Part shown: positions 1-15,000 of the stretch, one piece after another
How positions within the stretch are numbered: position 1 is the first letter of the stretch
Layout: every line of letters starts with the position of its first letter
DNA from: Arcobacter roscoffensis
GTDB lineage: Bacteria; Campylobacterota; Campylobacteria; Campylobacterales; Arcobacteraceae
DNA length: 64,000 nucleotides
Reading direction: 5' to 3'
Assembly: GCF_024267655.1 (NCBI RefSeq)
Contig: NZ_CP100595.1
Coordinates: 1,178,001-1,242,000, forward strand
The notes under the pieces: generated by a model
What the model was told of the DNA's origin: nothing
The model's database searches: none
Seen by the model: only the letters and a program-made list of their open reading frames with translations
Translations under genes and position numbers: made by a program

Positions 1-1
1 G

Positions 2-3000
2 ACATTAAAAGTTAAAACAAATCCAGATGCTACAAGCGCGAGTGGGACATTTGATATATGGTTTGAAGGAGATAGTAAGCAAACAGTAGCATATTCAACA
101 GATATGAGTGTGTTAGCAAGTAATATTCAAACAGCATTAGAAGCAACAAGTACGATGGGTGCAGGAAATGTACAAGTAGAGTATGATGCAGCAAATTCAA
201 ATGAGACACAAATAAATTTCCTAATAAAAGCGATAGGAACATTAGAGAAGACAGATGTAAGTGATAAGTTCTATACAGATGATAGTAATCTAAACCTAGC
301 AAGTACAAAATTGTACTATGAAGTAGAAGGGTATAGTGATACAGCAGAAGAGCAAAAGTTAGTATTTAACTCAGAGACAGAATATAGTTATACATTAACA
401 TATAATGGACAAACAACAAGTGCGATATTATCAAGTGCAACAATAACAGAGATACAAGCTATTATAGATACAGAGTTAACAAGTGATATAAAAGTAAGTA
501 ACTTTAATGGAACAGAATTAGTATTAAGCTTTGAAGGAAGTTTAGCAGGGACAGATGTAGAGACAATAGTAGCAAATGTAGAAGCTAAGACAAGTGAAGC
601 AAGTATAGAAGTAAGTCAAGCAGGGTCAACAACAGTAATTGCAGGGAAAGAGGCAAGTGCAATAGTAGTTGATTATAAAGCGATGAATGAGGTATCTGCA
701 ACAACAGATGATGATTTCAAAGTATTATCAGGAACAGGTAAATACTTTACTTTAGATATGGATGGAAGTGTAGGAGAGTACTTAAAAGTAAGTGGACACT
801 TCGATGTAAATGTATATAATTTCTTTAGTACAAGCGGTAACTTTGCATTAGAGAAGACAACAGATACAGTAAGCCTAGATAGTGGAGAGAATGTAAATGT
901 AGATTTACTAACAATAGGAGCAGATTCAGTAGATGCGTTTGTTGGAGTAAATGGAGGAAGCAGTGATGCAATAGGGATCCAAGCCACAAATACAAACTTT
1001 GCATTAGCAATATTAAATGATAAAACAGTAGGAAGTAATTCTCAATGGATATCATTACAAGCAACAGTAGGGACAGCTGGATTTGTAGGGATAGATGGAT
1101 TAAGCCTAAGCGCAAGTAACCTAGATGTACAAATAAATAGAAGTAGTGAAACAGGGTCAGATGCAAGATATGTAGATTATGCAATAAATAATCTAGAAGT
1201 AGCAACAGGAACAGACACAAGCTTTAACTTAACAATGGATGGAAGCCAAAAAGAGTTAACACAAATTAGTGGAGCTATGGATATAAACATCTTTAACTTC
1301 TTTAGTGTAAATGGAGAGTTTGCATTAAAGAAATATACAGACTATGATATAAAAACAGTAGATAAAGATGATAGTACAAATACAACAACAATAGAAGAAG
1401 TAGATGTATTAACACTAGGAGCATTAGGAGCAAACGCATTCATAGGAATGAATGGAGGAAGTGATGAAGCCCTAGGACTAAGCGCAGCAGGTGTAAACTT
1501 TGCCTTAGCAATAATCAATAATAAATCAAATAAAAATGAAAGTTTCACATCCCTACAAGCAACAACAAATAATGTAAGCTTCGTAGGAATAGAAGACTTA
1601 ACAGTAAGCGCAACAGACTTAGCATTAAATATCAACCAAGCGTCAAATACAAATAAAGTAGTAGACTATAAAACAATGGAAGATAATGGTGATGCCTTTG
1701 ATGTACTAGTAGGAACAAACCAAACAGTAACATTAGATATGGATGGAAGTAGAGGAGAACTACTAGAAGCATCAGGACACCTAGAATTAAACCTATTTAA
1801 CTTTATTGGATTAGAAGGAAACTTCGGATTTGAGAAATCAGTAAGAGAAGTAACACTAAACTCAGGTGAAAGTATAAAAGTAGATTACCTAGGATTAGGT
1901 GGAGAGAATGTAAGTGCATTCGCAGGATTAAATTATAAACAAGCAGATGCAGTAGGATTAAGCTTAGGAGATATGGACTTCGGATTAGCTTTAATGAGTG
2001 ATAAGAAAGATAATACAAGAAAGTTCACATCATTACAAGCGACAGCATCAAGTGCAGGACTAATCGGAGTAGATGGATTAGTAATAGAAGCTAGTGACTT
2101 AGAAGTATATGTAAATCAAGGTATCAAAGTAGATGAGATACCAGATGAGACAATAAAAGAGAATACAATTTTAAAAGTAAGCATCACAGAAGATATAAGA
2201 GGTGATGTAGTAATAACAAAAGATGGCTCAAATGAAATACTAAATATAGATGGAAGTGAAACAAATGAGACATTATTAGCAGAATTAAAAGCAGCATTTG
2301 TAAGTTTAGCAGGAACAGACGCCGTAAATGTAGAAGTAAGTGGCGATAAAGTAAATGGATATAAAGTAGAGTTTGTAGGAGCACTAGAAGGTGTAAATGT
2401 AGAAGGGTTTACAGTTTCAACAACAGCACCAAGTGCAAGTGTAAGTATATCGACGATAGAAGAGGCGAAAGCGGGAGTAGATGAGATAACAAGATTAACA
2501 ATCGATACTCCTAGAGTTGTTACTGCGCCAATAGACACAGAAATATCTACAATAACAAATACTTCAAGTGGAACAAATGAAATTCAAACAATAACTTTCC
2601 ATGACCCATATGATGCAGGGACATATACATTATCAAATGGTGTAAGTTCAGTTAGTGTTAAATTTGTAGGAAGTCAAACTTTAACAAATCAAACAAATAT
2701 ACAAAAAGCATTAGTAACACTATATGGTGGAACAACAGCAGACTATAAAGTTAAGTTTGATTCAAGTTCAAGTGGAAGTCATAAGTATTATATTACCTTC
2801 CAAGGAACAAAAGCAAATAGTAATATTACAGAATTAAATGCAACACCAGATTCTAATATGAAAGCAATTTCTGTTTCTACATATAAAGAAGGAACAGGAG
2901 CTCTTAGTGAAACACAAGAGTTTAAAGTTTCAACAACAGCAACTGGAAACTATACTTTATCTTTAGATTATAATGGAAATACATATACTACAAGTGCATT

Positions 3001-6000
3001 AGACTTTAATGCAACAGCAAATGAAATTCAAACAGCATTAACAAATGCGATTTCTTCAATAAGTGGAGCAACTGTTTCTGTAGTAGATTCAGTATCAGGT
3101 AAAGAAGATACATATGAAGTTACATTTGCAGGTACATTATCAGGAGTAGATTTAGCACTTTTATCAATAAAAACAAATCCAGATGCTACAAGCGCGAGTG
3201 GGACATTTGATATATGGTTTGAAGGAGATAGTAAGCAAACAGTAGCATATTCAACAGATATGAGTGTGTTAGCAAGTAATATTCAAACAGCATTAGAAGC
3301 AACAAGTACGATGGGTGCAGGAAATGTACAAGTAGAGTATGATGCAGCAAATTCAAATGAGACACAAATAAATTTCCTAATAAAAGCGATAGGAACATTA
3401 GAGAAGACAGATGTAAGTGATAAGTTCTATACAGATGATAGTAATCTAAACCTAGCAAGTACAAAATTGTACTATGAAGTAGAAGGGTATAGTGATACAG
3501 CAGAAGAGCAAAAGTTAGTATTTAACTCAGAGACAGAATATAGTTATACATTAACATATAATGGACAAACAACAAGTGCGATATTATCAAGTGCAACAAT
3601 AACAGAGATACAAGCTATTATAGATACAGAGTTAACAAGTGATATAAAAGTAAGTAACTTTAATGGAACAGAATTAGTATTAAGCTTTGAAGGAAGTTTA
3701 GCAGGGACAGATGTAGAGACAATAGTAGCAAATGTAGAAGCTAAGACAAGTGAAGCAAGTATAGAAGTAAGTCAAGCAGGGTCAACAACAGTAATTGCAG
3801 GGAAAGAGGCAAGTGCAATAGTAGTTGATTATAAAGCGATGAATGAGGTATCTGCAACAACAGATGATGATTTCAAAGTATTATCAGGAACAGGTAAATA
3901 CTTTACTTTAGATATGGATGGAAGTGTAGGAGAGTACTTAAAAGTTGCTGGTAATTTAGAAATTGATGTATTTGGTGCAGTAAAACTTGATGGTGGCTTT
4001 GCTCTAGAAAAGTACACTAAATCTGATGTTCTTTTATCTGATAACACTACAGTAAATACTGATATGCTTACTTTTGGTATTAGTGATGCTAATGGATTAG
4101 TAGGATATGACCAAGATACAGAAGATAAAACAGATGATGTTGGACTTATTTTAAGTGATGTTGATTTTGCAATGGCTATATTAAGTGATAAAACTGTTGC
4201 AAGTACTCAAAAATGGATTACTGCAAATGCAACAGTTGGATCTGTTTCATTTGGTGGGATTTCAGGCTTAGGTATGAGTGTATCTAACTTAAATATTTCT
4301 GTAAATAAAGAATCTGCTAATAAAACAGTTATTGATTATAAAGTTGATGAAAATGATACGACAGGAACTGAGCTTTCTGTTTTAACTGGAAGTGATAATA
4401 AATCAATTGACTTTAATATGGCTGGAAGTAAGGGTGATTTCCTAGAGGTAGCAGGACAAGCGACAATAGACTTGTTTGGAGTAGTAAAAGTAGATGGAGG
4501 GTTTGCAGTAAGTAAGTCTGCGAATCAAACAGTATACTTAGCAAAAGATGGAGTTGAGCAAACAGGTGCAGTAGATACAGAGTTAATGACGATAGGATTA
4601 ACAGGGGCAAATGCACTAGTAGGATATGACCAAGGGACAGATACAAGTACAGATGATGTAGGATTATTACTGCAAGATGTAGATTTAGCAGTAGCAATGA
4701 TAAAAGAGAAATCAGGTACAAGAAGCTGGACATCAGTACAAGCTAGTGTAGGGAGTGTAAGTTTCCAAGGAGTACCTGGACTTACAATGTCAGTAGATAA
4801 GACAAATGTATTAGTAAATAAACAAGCAGCAGATTCAACAGTAGTAAACTATTTAACAAGTGATACAGATACAGTAGGAACAGACTTAAGTGTAGCAGTA
4901 GGAACAGATGAGAATAGTGTTACACAATATGTAGATTTCAATTTAGATGGAAGTAAAGGTGATTTCTTAGAGGTAGCAGGACAAGCGACAATAGACTTGT
5001 TTGGAGTAGTAAAAGTAGATGGAGGGTTTGCAGTAAGTAAGTCTGCGAATCAAACAGTATACTTAGCAAAAGATGGAGTTGAGCAAACAGGTGCAGTAGA
5101 TACAGAGTTAATGACAATAGGATTAACAGGGGCAAATGCACTAGTAGGATATGACCAAGGGACAGATACAAGTACAGATGATGTAGGATTATTGTTGCAA
5201 GATGTAGATTTAGCAGTAGCAATGATAAAAGAGAAATCTGGTACAAGAAGCTGGACATCAGTACAAGCTAGTGTAGGGAGTGTAAGTTTCCAAGGAGTAC
5301 CTGGACTTACAATGTCAGTAGATAAGACAAATGTATTAGTAAATAAACAAGCAGCAGATTCAACAGTAGTAAACTATTTAACAAGTGATACAGATACGTT
5401 AGGAACAGACTTAAGTGTAGCAGTAGGAACAGATGATAATAGTGTTACACAATATGTAGATTTCAATTTAGCTGGAAGTAAGGGTGATTTCTTAGAGGTA
5501 GCAGGACAAGCGACAATAGACTTGTTTGGAGTAGTAAAAGTAGATGGAGGGTTTGCAGTAAGTAAGCAAGCAAACCAAACAGTAGATGTTTACAATAAAA
5601 CTACATCTAAAAATACATCTGTTAATACTGAATTATTAACATTAGGTCTTTATGGAGTTGATGCTTTAGCGGGTTATGATCAAGGTACTGAAACTAAAGA
5701 AGATGATGTTGGTATAGAGTTTAGTGATGTTAATTTAGCAGTTGGAATCTTCAAAGATAAATCAAGTAGCAGAACTTGGACAGCAGCATTAGGTAGTGGT
5801 GGTGCAGTCTTAAAAGGAATTGATGGATTAACTGCTTCAATTAATAGTTCTGATATTTTACTAAATAATGCAGCTAGTGATGATACTGTAATAGATTTTG
5901 CTAATATGAAATCTGATGGAAATACTTTCAATGTTGCAACAGGAACAAATGATAGTGGTGTTACACAATATGTAGAGTTTGATATAGATGGTAAAAAAGG

Positions 6001-9000
6001 CTCTCAATTATCAGTTGCTGGTGATATAACTTTACAAATTGCTGACTTTGTTTATATTGATGGTGGATTCGCATTTAGCAAATCAAGTATTCAAACTACA
6101 CTAACAGGAAAAACAACTTCATTTGATGCGAATGTTATGACCTTTGGATTAAGTGATATGGACCTTTTTGCTGGTGTGAATTACAACACTAGTGAAGCAA
6201 TTGGTATTGAGGCAACAGGTCTTAACTTAGCTCTTGCAATTATTTCTGAAAAGAAAACATCAGGAAGAGAATGGATAGCTTTAAAAGGTAATGTATCAAC
6301 AGCAACATTTAAAGAAAATATTGATGCCTTTGATATGAGTGTTAGTGATATTAATGTTGAGTTTAATATTGCAAGTAGTGTTGATGATTCAACAGTTGAC
6401 TTTAGTAAGACTGTATTAGAAGTTGCTACTGGACCTAGTTCAAGTTATACATTTACTACAACTGCACAAAGTGTTGCAATTTCTGGTAAGTTAAGTTTAG
6501 ACATTGATGGTTTTGTTTCATTAGAAGGTGGCTTCTCTTACGAAAAATCTCAAAAAGTAATGAAATTATCTGATGGTTCTGATGTAACTGTAGATGTATT
6601 AGCATTTGGTGGTTCAAATATTACTGCATTTGCTGGTGTAAATGGAATAGGTTTTGATTTAAAAGATGTAACTTTTGGATTAGCTTTATTAAATGATGTT
6701 AATACAAATAGAAACTGGACATCTTTAATTGCTAATGCAAGTAGTGTTAAATTTGAGGGTGTTGATGGTTTGACATTAAGTGCTACTGATTTGGATGTGA
6801 CAATTAACACTGCAAGTTCTGGTGTTGCTATTGATTATGCAAATAGTTCAAGTAGTGTGAAAATTGGAACATTAGATTTAAGTATGTCTGGACAAACTCT
6901 ACTTGTTTCAGGTGCTATTGAAATAAATATCTTTGACTTTGTTCAAATAGATGCACAATTAGACTTCTCTAAAAAGTCTGATACAGTTTCTGTTTATGAT
7001 AATGGTACAACACAAGATGTAGAAGTTGAAATGTTAACTATGGCTGCATTTAATGTTAATGCATTTGCTGGTATGGGAAGTGTTGGATTTGAGTTAAAAG
7101 AAGCTGATTTTGCACTTGCAATTATGAGTGAAAAAGTTCAGTCAGGAACAGCTAGATCTTGGACATCATTACAAGCAAATGTAGGTTCTATTGGATTTGT
7201 AGGTGTAGATGGATTAGGTATTTCAGGTAATGATATAACGATCGAATATAATAAAACGGCTCTTGATGGAAGTGCAGTTGACACTAGTGTAAATAGTTTA
7301 GTAGTGGTATCTCCATTTGATGAGTCTCAAACTGTATCTATTTCTATTGATGGAAGTGAAGGGTCATATGCCCAGATAGAAGGTAGTTTAAAATTAAGTT
7401 TATTTGGTTTCTATGAAAATGATGTTTTCTATACTTTAAGACAATACTTAGAAACAGTTCAACTTTCAGATGGTACAACTACTTCTGTAGCTATGTATAA
7501 ATTTGCAAAAAGTGGAATTAGTGCAAAAGCAGGAATAGGTGATGTTGGATTTGCAATAGATGATGTTGATATTGGATTTGCCTTATACACAGATGGAACT
7601 AGAGGTTGGATTTCTGGAAAAGCTACTGCAAATGAAGTGAGTTTTGGTGGTATTGATGGTGTAGATATTGCAGCAACAAGTGTTGATCTTACTATAAATT
7701 CTGCTTGGGATGGAGTTGCTATTGATTATAGCGCTAAAGAAGTTAAAATTTCAGACACTATTACTTTAGATACTTCTATTACAGGTGAAGTGTATAAGAT
7801 TCAAGGTGATTTAGATGTAAATATCTTTAACTTTTTCACTGTAAATGGAAACTTTGCATTTGAAAAGTCTGTACAAGAAGTAACTTTAGTTGATGGAACA
7901 GAGCTTAGTACAAATGCTATGACATTATCAGGTACAAATGTAAATGCTTTTGCAGGTTTAGCCTTTGATGACTATAAAGTTGGTTTTGAATTAACAGGTG
8001 TTAATTTTGCTCTTGCTATGTTAGAAAGTAGAGCTAACTCAGCTCACAACTGGACATCTTTAAAAGCTACTGCATTAAATGCTGAGTTTGTAGGTGTTGA
8101 TGGTTTAGAAATTGGTGTAGAAAATCTTGATATTTCATTAAATATGGCAGCTCCAAATATCTCAGGAGTAAACTATTCAGCTTCAAATTTAAATGTTGGT
8201 GTTGTATCTTTAGATATGGCTGAAGAAAATGTAATGAAACTTGAAGGTCTAATGGATATTAATCTATTTGGTCTTTATGAAAAAGAAGATGAATTTGCTT
8301 TAGTTAAAGAGTTCCAAACTGTAACATTTGATGATGGTTCAACTGGTATGGTTGATATTCTTACACTGGGTGCTAAAATTGATAGTGCATTTGCTGGTGT
8401 AAATGAGGGAACTGACGATGAATTTGGATTTGGACTTAATGATGTAGGGTTTGGATTAGCTGTTGCTCTAGATAGTTTTAACCCAAGTAATTATTGGATT
8501 ACTGCTCAAGCAAAGGCTGAGGAAGTTACATTCAAAACAGCTGGTGCCTTTGATATGGAAGTTCAAGGTTTAGAAGTAATAATTAATACAAAATCTAATA
8601 GTGGAAGAGTAATTGACTACTCAACTAATAATCTTGAAATTAAAGAAGGTGCATCAGGTGGTGGAGTTTCTACTAGTGATGAAGTTGCATTTGTTTTAGA
8701 TGCAAAAGGTATTGAAACTTATGGTATTGATATTGAATATGCAGAGCTTACTGTAGGTGATTTTGTACAAATTGTGGGTGGATTATCTATTCAAAAGGGT
8801 GCAGATATTGAAGTTGATGTATCTACAAACTTAAAACTTATTGACTTACCATTCTTAGCTCCAAACGAGTTAAAAGCAGTATTATTAAATGCTTTAACAT
8901 TAGACTTAGGGCTTGATGATGCACTAGATTTAATGAATAGTTTTACAAGTGCTGAATCAATACTTGAATTTGCTATTGATAATTTCCATAGATTAGACTT

Positions 9001-12000
9001 CTCAACTATTAAAAATGTAAAAGTTTCTACATTAACAGTTGGTGGAAATGACGTAAATGTGTTTGCAGGACTAGGACCATACTTCCAAGATACAAATAAT
9101 GATGGAAGAATGACTTCTGAGGATGAAGTAAATGAATCTGCTATGGGATTTGCAATAGAAAATACTAATGTAGGTTTAGGTTTATTTAGTCAAGTTACTA
9201 AACTTGGTGAGCTTAAATATTTAAAACAATTTACTTCATTAAAAGTAACAGCTGAAAGTGTTGGACTAGTTGGATTTGATTTCTTAGACTTAACTGCAAA
9301 AGATATAAATATCGCAGTTAATACAGGTGGAACTTGGGGAACAGGTTATTTACAGAAAAAATCAGTTATCGATTGGGAATCTACATATTCAAGTTCAGAA
9401 GATGCAGGATTTAAATTACCAACTGGTGGAGAATCGTTTTTAACTTTAGACTATGATGGTCAAGATAGAATGGCCGTAGAAATTGGTCAAGCTTTATTAA
9501 GAATTGATGAGTTCTTATATCTTCAAGGTTCATTTGCATTTGAAAAAGGGCCAATTGAAGAAGTTTCAATAAATACAGGACTTGGTGATATTGGTGCTGC
9601 TGCTGGATTAATTCCAGGAATTAACGGTATTATTGATGATGTCTTAGGTGTAGGTGGTCTTGGAATAAATGAAGATTACTCAATCTTAAGTGGAGTAGAA
9701 GTATCTACTATGACAATTGGTGCTTCAAATATTCAAGCCTTTGTAGGTATTGGTGGACCATATAAACAAGACTTTGATTGGACAGTTGATAGTGATGGTG
9801 ATGGAAATAAATATAATGACTTCTATTACAATGCAGGAGCTACTGGAGTTGTAATTGATGATCTTGATTTTGGTATGGGTATATTTAGCACTCAAACACC
9901 AATATTAAAAGACTTCTTAGATAAATTCTATTCTGTTAATATCACTGCTAATAAAATAGGTCTAGTTGGTCTTGGGGAAGATATTAATAGTAATGGAAAG
10001 ATTGATAAAAAAATCAATACATATAAATATGATGACAATGGTGATTTAGTACTAGAAACAATAAGTGAAGATTCAAATGGAAATGATCTATTAGATGCAA
10101 CTGTTGTTTTAGAAGGTAGAGAAATTGCTGTTAGATTTAATAATGGTCCAAAATGGGGTGGAGTTTTAGGCCCTGCTTCAATTAACTTCAAAGAATCATT
10201 TGCAGATTTTACTGAAGATTCAAATGGAAATGGTATTCTAGATGAGGGTGAAGATTTAAATCTAGATGGAAAAATAAATGAAGATGCATTCGCTATAAAT
10301 ACTGGTGGAGAGCCTGTTTATTTAGATTATGAAAACAATCTTATTGAAGTTGAAGTTGGAGTTGCTCAACTTCAAGTATCTGAGTTCCTTTACTTAAGAG
10401 GTGGCTTTAAGTTTACTATGTCAAATGTTGAACAAGTTGTTGTAAACACTGGTGATTTAGCTCCTTTAGTTCAAGGCTTTAAAGCTGCAACTGGAACTGA
10501 TGATGGTTTAGAAGATGATCAAATCAGAATGAATGTTGATAGAATTTCAATTGCTGCAACAAATCTTTATGGATTTGCAGGAGTTGGTGGTGCACCATGG
10601 CAAGACTTAAATAATGATGGTGAGATTGTTGGTGATGAAGAAAAATGGGCTAATAGTGAGTCTATGGGAGTTAGTTTAGTAGATGCAGATATTGCCTTTG
10701 CTATTATGACTCCAAGTTTAGCTCAAATTCCAGGAGCTGGAAACTTTGTACCAAAATTTGTTTCATTAAAAGTTGGAATTGATTATGCTGGATTAATTGG
10801 TGTTGATGATTATGTTGAAGCAAACTTACAAGATGTACAAGTAAATATTAATACTTTATATGTTCCTCAGTCAATGTTACCTGGACCAGCATACGCTGCA
10901 TATGCAGTAGCATTAGCAGCAGGTGCTTTACCAAATATAGATTATAAAGCTTCATACAAAGGTGAAGATACTAATAACAATGGTATTTTAGATGAAGGCG
11001 AAGATACAAACTTAGATGGAGAGTTAAACAGAGGACTTGAAATGTCTAGTGGTTTAAGTGCTTTCTATCTTGATTTTGATACAGAAGTTATTGAAATTAA
11101 AGGTTATGGAGAACTTCAAATTATGGGTGTACTTCAAGTAAGTGCAGGTGTAGTTATAAGTAAAAAAGTTCAAGATGTAACTTTTATAGATGTTGTAGGA
11201 GGACATGAAGCTGTTGGTTCAGCTGTAACTTTAAACTTTGGAATTATAGAAGCTTATGGATATATAGGTCAACCTGTACAAGGTGGATACTGGATTGATG
11301 CCAATAATGACGGTCAAATTACAAATGAAGATGGTGGTGCAAGAGCAACTGGTGTTGTGGGTATTGCTGTTGAAGATTTAAATCTTGGTATGTCTGTTAT
11401 GAGACAAACTACTGCCATTGTTGATTGGAATGTAGATACAGGGTCTGAAGCAGGAGATATTGCAGCAGATGCTGCTTTAAATATTGCAGGAAAAGCAAAT
11501 ATTTATATGGGTATGGTTGCAAGTCTTGGAAGTATAGAGTTAGTTGGTATTCCAGGTGTTGAACTAAAAGCTGAAAGCTTTAGTTTCCTTGTAAATCAAG
11601 CATACAATCCATTATTAATAGTGGATTTCTCTAGATCTGGTGAATTAGATGAAGATACAGGTATTAGAGGTGATTATGCTCTTGAAGTAAATGAAAACTT
11701 AAGATTAAGCTTTGGAGAGTTAGATGACTTAATGTTAAGTATTTCAGGTGCAGCTACAATGAGAGTATATGATCCAAACTCAAATACAAATTTTGTAAGT
11801 GTTACAGCTGCTTTATCTATGGAAGTTAGTGCAAGTGGTGGAATTGAGCTATTCTTTGATGGACAAGTAAACATTGCAAGTGGAATTATTGAAGCAGATG
11901 CTTCAGGATTATTTGTACTTAATGATAAAGGTGTAATAAGTAAATTTGATTTAGGAACTGGTTTTGGTATTGATGGAGTATTTAGATTAGATGCTGAACT

Positions 12001-15000
12001 TCAATTCTTAATGAATACTACAGGTGAAGACTTTACTTATAATGTTCCTTCACAACTTCAAGAAACAGTAGGTTATGAAACAATAGAGGTTTCAAATACA
12101 CCTCCTGGAAAAACTGAACCAGTTGATGCTTATATTTCTTTATCAGGAAAAGGTAATTTAGATTTATTAAATATAGTAGATTTAAAAGGTGAGTTTGACA
12201 TCTTAATTAGCATGGACGATGGTGGCTCAAGTTTACTTACTGAAATGAATATTGGAGCATTACTAATTATAGAAGGTTTAAGTGAAATTGGAGTAGCTGG
12301 AACTTTAGGATTAGGAACTGAGGGATTATATGGTTCATTAATGGTTGGAAATCCATTTGGTGGAGGTTCAACGATTATAGATGCTGGAGTATTTACAATT
12401 TCAGGTGGATTTATTTTCCAAATTAATACTACATCTTCAACTCAACAAGTAAAAGGTTTAGAATTAGATGCTGATGGTAATCTAACAGGTGAGTTTATAA
12501 ATCTTGATTTAGATCCAACTTCATTATTTATAGCAGGTAGTGCAGAAATTGTAATTGCTGATACTGTAACAATGTATGGTGCTATGGAACTTCTAATTAA
12601 TGAGCAAGGTTTTGAGGCAGAAGCGCAATTAACTTTAGAATTAGGGAATCTTGGAAACTTAAATGTTGAAGGTGCTATTGCTATTTTAAATACAGATGAA
12701 GGTCCAGTATTTGCTATGAGAGTTGCAACTGATGTTGAACTTGGAATTGATGTTATTGGAATTCAAGCAGGTGCTGTATTAGAAATAAACACAAGTAGCT
12801 CAAATGAATATGCAGGAGTAAAAGCTAATACGCTATTTAATTTAGAGCTTAATGGGGCACTTAAAATATTAGCATTTGATGTTGATTTTGCTGGAAGTGT
12901 TAGTATAGTTGATAGTGTATTTGAGATTAGAATAGATAGGGCAAACTTAAACTTCTTTAATTTTGTTGATATTAATATTAGTGGATTTATTAGAAGTGAT
13001 GGAAACTTCATGATTAAAGGTGGAGTTGACTTTAGTATAGGTCTTGGACCATTACAACTTAATGCTGGTATGTCTATTACTTTAGGAAATAAAATTTTTG
13101 CAGCATCTGCTTATGGTTCATTAGATGTTCATATTGATTTAGGTTTATTTGAAATTAATACTACATTAGCTGGTTTTAGTGGAGAGATTGAATTAACACC
13201 ATCAACTGCATATTTAAGAGCTACAGCTACTGTTGCTGGTATTAGTGTTAGTGGTGATGTATTATGGACATGGGGAATTCCAGATCCTATTTTAGCTACG
13301 AAAAGTGGAGATACTTTATACTTAAATATTGGTGATAGATGGGATAAAAGAGAAGTAGACCCTAATGATCCTCACTATAAAGATGTAACAAATGAAATGT
13401 ATACAATTACTGAGAAAAAAGATGGTACAGTAGTTGTTGAAGCATTAGGATTTAAAGAAGAATATAGTGGTATTAATAAAATCGTTGCAGATGGTGGTTC
13501 TGGGAATGATACATTCTTTATTGATAATAGTGTTACAAAATTATTAGAACTTAAAGGTGGAGAAGGAAATGATGAATTCTTAACTTTTGGTGGTAAGAGT
13601 GGAAGTAAATTCTATGGTGGTGCTGGAAGAGACTCTTTTGTAAATAGTATTGATAAAGCTTACTTCTATGGAGAAGGTGGAAATGACGAATTTTATGGAA
13701 GTGAAGTTGTAGAATATGTTTTCATGGGAAGTGGAAAAAATATAGCGAATACTTCTGGTGGAGATGATGTTATTTATATTGAAAGTGCTGATGATACAGT
13801 AAATGCAGGAAGTGGAAATGATACAATTTACTCAACTACAAATGGTGGAAGTTTAGATCTAATTGCTGGTAATGGTATTGATAAAATTATTTTTGATACA
13901 GTAGCTTCAGATAGTATCTTTGAGTTAGGTAATGAATCTATAAACTATGGATATAGAACTACTACATTTGATGATTCTTTAGAGTATATTTATATTAAAG
14001 ATACTTCAGATTTAACAGTTATTGAAACAACAGATGACCATACTATAAGTAAAACATCAATTGAGCTTAAGTCATCAGGAAAAATTGACATTGCAAATCA
14101 AAATGTTAATATGAATAGTGGAAGTTTAATTTTAGAATCTTCATCTGATATTATTGATATTAGAAATACAACATTTAATATGCCAAATGGAAGTTTAATT
14201 TTAGATGCTTATGGAATTTATGGAACTTTAAATAGTACACTTGAAAACTTAACGATTATAAATAAAGCAACTACTTCTGAATATGCAAATATTGTTATAA
14301 ATGAAACAGACTCATTAAACATACTACGTGATAATAGAGTAAATGGTGGATTATATACGATAAATGGTGTAATTGATATTACATTAAATAGCAAGGATGC
14401 TTTATTGCATCTTCAAAGTGGAGTTATTTCAACTGAAAATTCTGGCAATGATATCACAATAACAGCAGATGATGTTGACTTTGATAGTGGTAGAGATAAA
14501 GTAAAATCTTTAGGTGAATTACATGTTGTATCAAAATCATTAGATCAAGATTATAGACTTGGTGGAGCTGGTGGTTCTAGATATGGTAACGACTTCTCTT
14601 TAGGTGCACCAAATGGATATTTAGACTTCTCTATGAAAGATTTTGATGCTCTTGTAGATGGTTTTTCTTATATTTATATTGGACATAAATCAGATGATAC
14701 TTTAATGATGATAGGTGACCTTGAGAATAAGGTAGTTTCTGGTAGAGATTTTAGATCTAAATTAACAGACTTAGTTAAATTTACTGCAAATAGAATTAAT
14801 ATTGTTGGTGATGTTCAATCAGAAACTATTATTAATTTTGAATCTGATTTATTTGATGTTCAAAAAGCAAATATTAATACTCCATTAAGTGGACCTGATT
14901 CAGGTATTACGGGTGAAGAGATTAATATAGTTGCAAATGAACAAATGTTAGTAGGGGGATGGATTAAAGCTAATACTTTAATTGATATTGACATTTTAAA

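Larger units (their letters stand above)
700..11700 (+). repeat. Degenerate beta-rich repeats of about 145-175 residues
   Basis: About 16 diverged protein repeats share a fixed order of landmarks: 'G-x-FALEK', then 'LTIG...AF.G.N', 'FALAI...K', 'W.SL.A', 'F.G..GL..S...L...IN', then 'VDY'. Examples of the FALEK-like landmark lie near 0.84, 1.32, 1.82, 3.99, 4.5, 5.02, 5.55, 6.06, 6.53, 6.96, 7.86, 8.3, 9.54 and 10.4 kb. I do not recognise a named family. Later copies gain EF-hand-like insertions. Confidence 0.75.

Noticed and set aside
104-106. ATG at 104 as the start of the first giant gene
   Set aside because: The frame is open to base 2, and the same Met occurs inside the second copy of the repeat at 3260-3262, so it is internal.
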